A stretch of DNA of 15,426 bases from Bacteroidota bacterium (GTDB lineage: Bacteria > Bacteroidota > Bacteroidia > Bacteroidales > VadinHA17). The notes beneath the pieces are model-generated. The model was not told the origin of the DNA. It ran no database searches and worked only from the letters and a program-made list of their open reading frames with translations. The translations under genes were made by a program, and so were the position numbers. The stretch is taken from positions 1 through 15,426 of the forward strand of contig VGGM01000002.1 in the NCBI GenBank assembly GCA_016868515.1, read 5' to 3'. The stretch's first letter is position 1; each line of letters starts with the position of its first letter. Below are positions 1-8,500 of the stretch, piece after piece.

Positions 1-449
1 GTATAGTTCTTGTCGGGGTTATGCTGGTATTTACAGCCGCCTTACTTTTTCTGACCACCAGGTTTAATGACAGGGGAGTTGAACTTAGTTTCATCAGGGC
101 CTTTCTTATAGGTATAGCGCAGGCTGTTGCGGTAATACCGGGAGTATCGCGGTCGGGTGCGACCATTTCGGCCGGGATGATACTTGGTATCAGGCGTGAC
201 AGGGTTGCTGAGTTTTCCTTTCTGATGGTATTGCTTCCGGTAATTGGTGCGAATATTCTTGAGCTGGCAGATTCAGCGGGAGGCCCCGGTTCCGGCGGAA
301 TTGCAACAATTATTATCGGTTTTGCAGCTGCGTTTGTATCGGGGTTATTTGCGTGCAGGATTATGATAGCCCTTGTGAGGAGAAGCAAAATGTGGTGGTT
401 TTCGTTATATTGTCTGGCTGTTGGGGTGATGGCGATAATATTTGGATGA
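1..449 (+). CDS. uppP: Undecaprenyl-diphosphatase (UppP/BacA family), C-terminal part, 5' end outside window
   Basis: This integral membrane enzyme dephosphorylates undecaprenyl pyrophosphate, recycling the lipid carrier for peptidoglycan and other envelope glycans. The reading frame is open from position 3, and the first visible residues are [10 protein letters not shown]. About 148 codons remain, a little over half of the usual 265-275 residues, so the N-terminal glutamate-rich catalytic motif is missing from view. The hallmark second motif [13 protein letters not shown] is present at about 138-176, followed by the conserved [18 protein letters not shown] stretch. Three to four hydrophobic membrane segments can be seen, and the protein ends IIFG. 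The stop codon (447-449) lies 1 nt before the ATG chosen for truB, which suggests co-transcription and probably coupled translation. The family call is very secure. Only the start is unknown. Confidence 0.95.
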   Translation, partial: IVLVGVMLVFTAALLFLTTRFNDRGVELSFIRAFLIGIAQAVAVIPGVSRSGATISAGMILGIRRDRVAEFSFLMVLLPVIGANILELADSAGGPGSGGIATIIIGFAAAFVSGLFACRIMIALVRRSKMWWFSLYCLAVGVMAIIFG

Positions 450-450
450 G

Positions 451-1167
451 ATGAGCAGGGTTACTCTTGAGGGTTTGCGGGAGGGGAGTGTGCTGCTTTT
501 TGACAAGCCTCTGTACTGGACATCATTTGATCTTGTGAACAAGGTAAGGGGTGTTTTGCGGATTGCCACCGGGGAAAAGAAGATAAAGGTTGGGCATGCC
601 GGAACGCTCGATCCGCTGGCAACCGGGTTGATGATAGTCTGTACCGGAAAGAAGACGAAAACCATTGAAACACTTACCGGGCTTGACAAGGAGTATTTGG
701 CAACCATAAGGTTAGGTTCCACTACCCCTTCATTTGACCTTGAGACTGAAGTTAATTCTGTATATGGTGTTGAACACATAACCGATGAGATGATTCTGCC
801 TGCGCTATTGGCCTTCGAGGGGGAGCAACTACAGGTTCCCCCGGTATTTTCAGCAAAGTATATTGAGGGTAAAAGATCGTATGAGCTTGCCAGGAAAGGG
901 ATACACAGGGAGCCGGCTCCGGTGAGGGTCACAATTAAAAAGATTGAGATGCTGGGGTATTCCGGCAATGATTTGCTGATAAGGGTGTTGTGCAGTAAGG
1001 GCACATATATCAGGTCGCTGGCCAGGGATATTGGCGTTGCGCTTGGCAGCGGGGGACATCTGACTGGTTTGAGGCGAACTGCGATTGGCGATTATGTGGT
1101 TGGCAGTGCTGTCTCTCCCCCGGAGTTTGAGAATTTTGTTACTCTGATGAAACAAAGTCCGTCTTAA
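451..1167 (+). CDS. truB: tRNA pseudouridine(55) synthase
   Basis: TruB isomerises uridine 55 in the T-loop of most tRNAs to pseudouridine in the cytoplasm. The diagnostic motif [14 protein letters not shown] is present. Its aspartate, in GTLDPLATG at about residue 54 counted from ATG 451, is the catalytic residue of the family. The upstream [15 protein letters not shown] motif and the later [14 protein letters not shown] motif are also typical. The length of about 238 residues fits the short TruB form, with little or no C-terminal PUA extension. I chose ATG 451 because it follows the uppP stop by 1 nt. An in-frame TTG at 442 would add three residues and overlap uppP by 8 nt, and I cannot exclude it. 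No clear Shine-Dalgarno sequence is visible, which is common in Bacteroidota. It is the middle gene of the uppP-truB-queA operon. Confidence 0.96.
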   Translation: MSRVTLEGLREGSVLLFDKPLYWTSFDLVNKVRGVLRIATGEKKIKVGHAGTLDPLATGLMIVCTGKKTKTIETLTGLDKEYLATIRLGSTTPSFDLETEVNSVYGVEHITDEMILPALLAFEGEQLQVPPVFSAKYIEGKRSYELARKGIHREPAPVRVTIKKIEMLGYSGNDLLIRVLCSKGTYIRSLARDIGVALGSGGHLTGLRRTAIGDYVVGSAVSPPEFENFVTLMKQSPS

Positions 1168-1210
1168 TACGTATAACAGGGTTCCTATTTTATAAATACT
1201 AAACTATATT

Positions 1211-2260
1211 ATGAAGCTTTCACAATTCAGGTACACTCTTCCACAGGAGCTGATAGCGCTTTACCCGGCCAAAAACAGGGATGAATCGAGAATGATGGTT
1301 GTTAACAGGCAGAAGGGGACAATTGAGCACAGCGTTTTTAAGGACATTGTTGGGCATTTCGCTGAGGATGATGTTGTTGTTTTTAATAATACGAAGGTTT
1401 TTCCGGCGAGGTTATATGGCAATAAGGAGAAGACTGGTGCTGAGATTGAGGTTTTTCTTTTAAGGGAGCTTAATAAGGAGCAGCGGCTTTGGGACGTGCT
1501 TGTTGATCCGGCCCGGAAGATCAGGATTGGCAACAAGTTGTATTTTGGTGATGATGACATGCTGGTAGCCGAGGTTATTGACAATACTACTTCACGTGGC
1601 AGAACCTTGAGGTTTCTGTTCGACGGAACCTATGAGGAGTTTAAGAAGACTCTTTTCAGTTTGGGGGAGACACCTCTGCCCAAGTTCATAAACAGGAAGG
1701 TTGAGCCGGAGGACGGTGAAAGGTACCAGACAATATTTGCCAAGCATGAGGGAGCTGTAGCGGCTCCAACCGCCGGGCTGCATTTCAGCCGCGAGCTTCT
1801 TAAGAGGCTGGAGATTGCAGGGGTAAAGTTTTCGGAGATTACCCTTCATGTCGGGCTGGGCAATTTCAGAAGTGTTGATGTTGAGGATCTGACCAAACAC
1901 AAGGTTGATTCGGAAAGAATCATTATCACTGAAGAGGCTGCATTTATGATCAACCGGGCTCATGAGAACCGCAATAAGGTATGTGCTGTTGGGACAACGG
2001 TGGTAAGGACACTTGAAAGTTCCGTGTCTACGCACGGGATGCTGAAGCCTTATGACGGGTGGACCAATAAGTTTATTTTCCCGCCTTATGAGTTCAAGGT
2101 TCCCGATATGATGGTCAGCAACTTTCACCTGCCATATTCAACACTGTTAATGATGGTAGCGGCTTTCGCGGGGTTTAACCTCTGCTTTGAGGCCTACCGT
2201 GAAGCGGTAAAGGAGAAGTATCGTTTTGGCACCTATGGTGATGCAATGTTGATTATCTGA
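1211..2260 (+). CDS. queA: S-adenosylmethionine:tRNA ribosyltransferase-isomerase
   Basis: QueA transfers and isomerises the ribosyl part of S-adenosylmethionine onto the 7-aminomethyl-7-deazaguanine base at the wobble position of tRNA, making epoxyqueuosine in the queuosine pathway. The 349-residue product matches the family's usual length. Recognisable parts are the N-terminal [20 protein letters not shown], the [11 protein letters not shown] motif, the core [15 protein letters not shown], the [20 protein letters not shown] stretch and the C-terminal [15 protein letters not shown]. The GNFRS form, in place of the GTFRP of many other bacteria, fits Bacteroidota. The gene begins 43 nt after the truB stop, ends just before the terminator at 2289-2320, and is probably the last gene of the operon. 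The start ATG at 1211 gives the canonical N-terminus. Confidence 0.97.
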   Translation: MKLSQFRYTLPQELIALYPAKNRDESRMMVVNRQKGTIEHSVFKDIVGHFAEDDVVVFNNTKVFPARLYGNKEKTGAEIEVFLLRELNKEQRLWDVLVDPARKIRIGNKLYFGDDDMLVAEVIDNTTSRGRTLRFLFDGTYEEFKKTLFSLGETPLPKFINRKVEPEDGERYQTIFAKHEGAVAAPTAGLHFSRELLKRLEIAGVKFSEITLHVGLGNFRSVDVEDLTKHKVDSERIIITEEAAFMINRAHENRNKVCAVGTTVVRTLESSVSTHGMLKPYDGWTNKFIFPPYEFKVPDMMVSNFHLPYSTLLMMVAAFAGFNLCFEAYREAVKEKYRFGTYGDAMLII

Positions 2261-2288
2261 ATCCAGAAGGCAGTTTAAAACAGATATT

Positions 2289-2320
2289 AAACCGGGGCTG
2301 TGAGCAGTTCCGGTTTTTTT
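2289..2320 (+). terminator. Intrinsic terminator after queA
   Basis: The sequence forms a 12-bp stem, AAACCGGGGCTG with CAGTTCCGGTTT, containing two central G-T wobble pairs and a TGAG tetraloop. It runs straight into seven T residues (2314-2320). It starts 29 nt after the queA stop and separates the housekeeping operon from the adhesin locus. Confidence 0.85.
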
Positions 2321-2396
2321 ATCACCGCTATTCTGTAGGTGACAATCAGTTTCCTTTCATTGGTCAAAATTAATATCTGACTGTTAAAAAACTTGT

Positions 2397-2404
2397 TATC
2401 TTTA
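2397..2404 (+). promoter_or_regulatory. Possible -7 box for the adhesin gene
   Basis: TATCTTTA matches seven of the eight positions of the form TATCTTTG, an instance of the Bacteroidota -7 consensus TAnnTTTG. No TTTG or TTG lies at the proper upstream distance for a -33 element. If it is real, transcription would start near 2411 and leave a leader of about 180 nt containing the 2471-2499 stem-loop. It is a single weak motif match and is speculative. Confidence 0.25.
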
Positions 2405-2470
2405 AATCTCCTTTTCCCTGCCTGCAGGATGCAACCATGAAAGCGGGAATCGGGTCATGATTGAGTAAAC

Positions 2471-2499
2471 AGGTTCAGGGGCCTGTTGCCCCGGAACCT
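2471..2499 (+). other. GC-rich stem-loop without U-tract upstream of the adhesin gene
   Basis: AGGTTC (2471-2476) pairs with GAACCT (2494-2499) and GGGGC (2478-2482) pairs with GCCCC (2488-2492). An A-G mismatch separates the two helices and the loop is CTGTT. That gives 11 pairs in 29 nt. The downstream sequence ATAACATATAA lacks a T-run, so this is not an ordinary intrinsic terminator. It could be an mRNA leader element or a protein-binding inverted repeat. Its function is unknown. Confidence 0.55.
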
Positions 2500-2591
2500 A
2501 TAACATATAATGCACAGCTGACCGACTTAAAAAAAAAAGAGATAGGGAGGCGGGGGGTGGTATATTGTTTGCCGGAAAATGAAAGTTCTGA

Positions 2592-5500
2592 TTGGATAAA
2601 GTTTTGGAGATAGTGTCAGGAAGGTCAGGGTTAAAACTACAGTACCATGGAAAGCTGTCAGCAGATTGGTTTTCCAGACTGGTAGGTTCGTTAAGCCTAT
2701 TCCTGTTATTATCTGCAATGGTAGCCGGGCAGAATTTTTATTCCAAATCCACAGGAAACCTTAACGTCCTTTCAACCTGGGGCCAAAATCCTGATGGATC
2801 AGGCGCTCAGCCACCTAACTTCTCAACTCCCGGCCAGGTTTTTAATGTCAGAAACAATTCCAATCCAACTATAAGTGCAAGCTGGACTGTCTCCGGAGCC
2901 GGATCGAGTGTTATTGTCGGAGATGGCACAAATGCCTGCATATTTACCGTGCCCTCGAATTTCGTATTTACTGCACCGTGCGATATTTCAAATAATGGTA
3001 CTCTTAGGGTAACGAGTACTGCCGGGACTCCCTATTCCGGAGTGTTAAATGTGGCGGCAGGGGGTACCTATGAACATGCGAGGGATGGTGGTTCAATACC
3101 AACTGCTACATGGGATATTACATCGAATTGTAATATTACGGGTGTAACAACAACAGCACCAGGTGGATCTAATCAAACTTTTGGAAACCTGCTCTGGAAT
3201 TGCCCTTCACAATCGCAACCGGTTTTTCTTGCAACAATCAATATTTCCGGAAATCTGACCATTCAGAGCACAAATGGGCAGGAAGGAAGACCAACTGCCG
3301 GAGCTGCACATTCGGTAGGAGGAGATTATTACCACAATGGGGGCATAGTCCGATGGACCAGAAATGTAAACGGGAGCCTCACGGTTACAGGCAATGTTAC
3401 GATAGCCGGAGGCGAATGTCGCTTAAGCAATGGAACAGGCATTGGTACCCTTAACCTGCTTGGTAACCTTACCATTTCGGGTGGTACTCTTACAGAAACC
3501 GGCTCTGCCTCAGGCCTTGTCAATTTCAACAAGTCCGGAACCCAAACATTCTTAAAAACAAGTGGTACAATTTCGCAGATAATCAATTTCGTTGTTAACA
3601 GCGGTTCGGTGCTTGATGTTGGAACTAGCATAATTGATGGAAGTTCGGGGACTTTTAATCTACTTTCGGGTGCGGGACTAATTTCAGCCAATAGTCAGGG
3701 TATTTCTTCAACCCCTGGTACCGGCAGTATTCAGGTAACCGGTACCAAAACCTTCAGCACCGGAGCTGACTATACCTATAATGGAACTGTGTCTCAGATT
3801 ACAGGGAACGCCTTGCCGTCAACTGTCAGGAATTTAACAATAGTAAACACTAATGGAGTTACGAATTCACAGGCTCTGACGATCACAGGATTATTTCAGT
3901 CAAATGGTCAGTTTTCTTCCGCATTCGATATTGATTTTAATGGAACGACAGCCTGTGGCGGCTCTGTCAACGCCACGGCCGGTACGGTCGTTTATTTGAA
4001 TACAGCACTGAATATTCTTGCAGGAGTCTACAACAATCTTACCAAAGCTGGAGCTTCAGTTGCTGACCTGTGTGGGGATGTTACGGTCAATGGTACACTG
4101 AATTTCTCGGCAGGCAAAATTAATATTGGCACTAATAATCTTACTATAGGATCTTCAGGGCAGATTACAGGCGTTTCCCTCTCATCATATGTTATTGCAG
4201 AGAGTTCAGGGGTCCTTAAGCAGTATGTTTCTTCAGCTGACAAATTATTCCCTGTGGGAACCAGTTCCTCTTATGTCCCGATTACACTTAATAACACCGG
4301 AGGAACTGCCGACAATTATTCGGTAAATCTATTTGCAACAGTTACAGATAATGGTCTTTCTTCCGGTTCTCCGGTTTCATTCCTGGAGGACTGTGTTAAA
4401 ATTACCTGGAGGGTCGGAGAAGATGTCGCAGGTGGTTCAAGCCTTGACATTACCACCCAGTGGAGTGCCGTAAATGAAGGCAGCACTTTTACCAGAGGCG
4501 ACTGCAGCATCGGGTTTCATAATGGTTCTGAATGGACACCTGACCCGGCAGGTTCTTCATCTGCATCAGGGTCCAACCCTTACACTCAGATGCGAACCGA
4601 TATAACTGATGTTGGTTCCTTTGCCGTAGGTAATAAATGCACAAAACTTGGTGATAATGAGCCACCGGTTATCACTGTTGGGCCATCGGATCAGGATGTT
4701 AGTCTTGATGCCTCCTGCAGCTTCACTGTTCCGAATTATCTTGCAGGAGTAACCGCCAGTGACAACTGTGGTCTGACCCTTACCCAGAGTCCGTTAGCTG
4801 GGTCTTTACTGGCCGGAGTCCATAACGGGACACAGCTGATAACAATTACAGCTACTGACGCCGCTGGGTTGAGTGACACTCACACGTTTACCATCACCTA
4901 CAAGGATGTCACCCCACCGGTTATCACTGTTGGGCCATCGGATCAGGATGTTAGTCTTGATGCCTCCTGCAGCTTCACTGTTCCGAATTATCTTGCAGGA
5001 GTAACCGCCAGTGACAACTGTGGTCTGACCCTTACCCAGAGTCCGTTAGCTGGGTCTTTACTGGCCGGAGTCCATAACGGGACACAGCTGATAACAATTA
5101 CAGCTACTGACGCCGCTGGGTTGAGTGACACTCACACGTTTACCATCACCTACAAGGATGTCACCCCACCGGTAGTAATATGTAAGGACGCTACAATTTA
5201 TCTTGATGTGGCAACCGGAATCGCTACTCTCACCCCTGATATGGTTGATGGTGGTTCCACGGATAACTGTGGTCCACTACTCTTTAGTCTTAGTAAAACG
5301 ACCTTTGATTGTACCGAAATCGGCACACATCTGGTTTGGTTATATGTGAGAGATGTCACTGGCAATATTGACAGTTGTCTGGCAAATGTTACTGTTGATT
5401 ATCTTGTTACACCTGTTCCCACTGTGACAGTGGCAGACTCGGTTTTGTGCAATAATACGACAACTCAAATTGTGTTGAGTAACTCTTTCCAGAATATGAC

Positions 5501-8500
5501 ATTCAGATGGACTGCTGTTGCAGATCCGGCCATAATCGGTTACTCTACTGATTCGCTATCATTACCAATTACTATCAACGATCTATTGGTAAATTCTTCA
5601 AATGAAGTAAAGTCAATCACATATATATTTACCCCATTTGCTTATGGCTTATGTCAGCTGCCAGATATACAATATACATTGTATGTACAGCCTACACCTA
5701 GGCTTACGGTATCGATACCCGATACGGTGGTATGTGACTCATCGACCATCAACATAACGGTCAATGATGGCAACGGAGCTGTAGCAGGCGGCACGACAAA
5801 GGTATACCAGCTTACCACCACCAACGCAGGAGGCAATGTGCTAGGTGTCCAGGCCACAGATGAGTACATAGCCGGCACCCCGATAGTTAACACGCTGATC
5901 AACCTTACCAACGAGGTACAGGCGGTAACGTACCACTTCAAGGCAAGGATCAGGGACGACCGTCCGGGTCATTTGGGCAGCTTCTGCGATCATGGCGTTG
6001 ACACCACTATCACTGTTTATGTTAACCCGACACCCCGGTTCACTGTGAGCATCGCCGACACGATAGTTTGTGACTCTACCACCATCACCCTCAATGTTGC
6101 GGATCTTCTGGGCGCGGTTGAGGGCACCAAGGTTTATGATCTCACCACTGTCTATACTGCAGGCGCTGTTCTGGGCGTTGAGGCCACTACGGCCAACATA
6201 CCTATGGGTACGTCTATAGTCAACCAGCTTATCAACACCACCAATGTAGTACAGGCGGTAAGGTATAACTTCCGCTACCGTCTTAACGATCCGAGGAACG
6301 GTGGGATAGCTTTCTGCGATCATGGCGTTGACACCACTATCACTGTTTATGTTAACCCGACAACACAATTCTTAGTAAGTGTTGATGATTCAATAATATG
6401 TGATCAGACAACTCTTACAATAACTGTTACCGACTTACTTGGTCAGGTAATAGGCGGGAAAGTATATGACCTCACAACTACATATATACCTGGAACTGTG
6501 ACAGGTGTTATACCCGACGGGACCTATCCGATAACCCAAAATGTTGTCAACACACTTCTAAATAACACAAACGTTTATCAGACAATTACCTATCATTTAA
6601 AATACCGCCTTACAGATACCAGATACGGCGGAATCCCATTCTGTGATCATGGAACCGATACTACCATTATTATTTATCTGGAACCCACGGCAAGAGTTAA
6701 CGCCGTAATCGATACAGATACCATCTGTAATAACGGGGCAATAAATATAAGTTGGTCCACCCCAACTATACCAACGTCCGGCATTGTTTTAAACGTTACC
6801 ATCATAAATCCCTACCCGGTGGAAATCACCAATTATACCGGAGGAACTGGTCTTCCGGTCAGTGCCCTTATTTCGAACTCCCTCAACAACTCCGGTGACA
6901 CCGCCAGAATGATAATGTATGTAATCAGCCCGGTGCTGCTCGACAGCTTCAATAACCAGAAGTGTCCGGGCGTAAACGACACAATCAGGGTGTGGATTAA
7001 CCCAACTCAAAGGGTTATTCCTCTAATTGATGATCCGAGAATTTGTTCGGCTACTACAACAGATGTGTTACTGACCACCCCGACAGTAATGACTAAGGGA
7101 CAGATACTGTTTGATTACAATATATCTCTTACCGGACTTCCCGGCCAGCTTAGCGGAAATGAAATTCCACAGACGGGATTATTACCAGGTTCGAGATTAC
7201 AGTTTAATTACACTAACAGTTCCGACACTATCCAATCGGTTTATTTCAACATCACCCCAAGGGTAACCGAACTCGGATGCGCTGATGGTGTGGTTTATCC
7301 GGCTGAAGTAAAGGTGCATCCGCTTCCAATTCTCGACATAATAGTTACAAATCCGGTAACCTGTACAGGCGGAAATGACGCAGCCCTGATGGCAGTGCTT
7401 TCGAAAGGTGCCGCTCCATACCAGATTTTCTGGACCGGACCGGATGAGTGGACAGCAACTAATATAATCGAAGCGACAAATCTCTTTGAAGGTCTTTACG
7501 AAATAACAGTCACAGACTCCCTGGGCTGTACCAATATGGAATCGCTGACTATTTTCAGAACCATGGAGAACATCAGGTTCTCTTCTCAGCTCAAGGCACC
7601 CAATTTCACCTATAATCTTACATGTAACGGCTCAAATGACGGTGAAATAGACTTCTGGGTTACAGACGGAACCAGTTACCCGTACGACTATTGGATCACT
7701 ACGGCTCAGGGTGACACCCTCTGGAGTGGAATGCTCAGCGGAAACAGGGTACTTTCCGATACAACCACTTTCAAAAAATTCACGAATCTTTCTGCAAGAC
7801 AATACATCCTTAATCTCAGGGACGTAAACGGCTGTATGAGCTATCGCTCAGTGTTTGTCTCACAGCCCCCGCCGATGGTTATCAATAAAGCTGCACAAAC
7901 TTATGAAGGAGGCTTTAATATTACCTGCCGCGGCAGAACCGACGGCTCGGCATGGGTTGTCTCCACTACCGGCGGTAATGTGGGTCCAAAGACATACGAG
8001 TGGAGTACCTCGCCGCTATTTCTGGCAGGTGAAATTACCCCCGGGCCTCTGCTTGAAAATGTTGGGGCCGGCACTTATTATATTAAGGCTACCGACTCGA
8101 TGGGGTGCGAGAAAATCGACAGTATTACACTAATCGAACCTGATGGCATTGAGCTTATCAACACCACTCTGTCGTTCAGCGCCGACAGCGCCTACAACAT
8201 CTCTTGTTTCGGCGGAACCAATGGTTCCATCGCCCTTGAGTTCGGTGGTGGTGCAGGCCCGTACACTTATAACTGGTTGAATTTCCCGGCCGGTGCAAAC
8301 ATTATTCCCGGCTCAGTAACTCAATCGGGTCTTATCGCCGGCACCTACGACTTAGAGGTGGAAGATGCCAACGGCTGCGACCGGCCTTATAGCTTTGTGC
8401 TCACTCAGCCCGATACACTTGTAATTACCCCGGCTCTATCGTTTACCTTCGACAATGCCTTTAACATTAACTGTTTCGGCGGAACCGGGACCATCGATCT

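Larger units (their letters stand above)
2261..2591. other. Gene-free region between queA and the adhesin gene
   Basis: These 331 nt have no credible coding frame on either strand. In order, they hold the queA terminator (2289-2320), an A/T-rich segment with a possible -7 box (2397-2404), an 8-nt palindrome CCTGCAGG (2421-2428), a GC-rich stem-loop (2471-2499), a run of ten A (2529-2538) and a purine-rich, G-heavy patch (about 2539-2560). A short ATG frame at 2579 (MKVLIG) closes at 2599. The stretch probably carries the promoter and a long 5' leader of the adhesin gene. Confidence 0.6.

Noticed and set aside
405..1004. A 199-residue minus-strand frame over the uppP-truB junction
   Set aside because: It is a shadow of truB, whose motifs are intact on the other strand.
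1592..2128. A 178-residue minus-strand frame inside queA
   Set aside because: The sense strand encodes a full, canonical QueA. The antisense product resembles no family.
2579..2599. A short ATG frame, MKVLIG, just before the adhesin start
   Set aside because: It has six codons and then a stop. Continuing the frame past the stop gives no signal peptide, so it does not explain the missing ATG. A leader peptide cannot be supported.
4662..6362. CRISPR-like direct repeats
   Set aside because: The repeats are in-frame protein modules of 252 and about 330 bp, not short repeats with unique spacers.
5841..6368. A 175-residue open frame on the minus strand within the adhesin repeats
   Set aside because: It is antisense to the PKD-like repeats and its own repetition simply mirrors them. 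No recognisable domain or start context is present.
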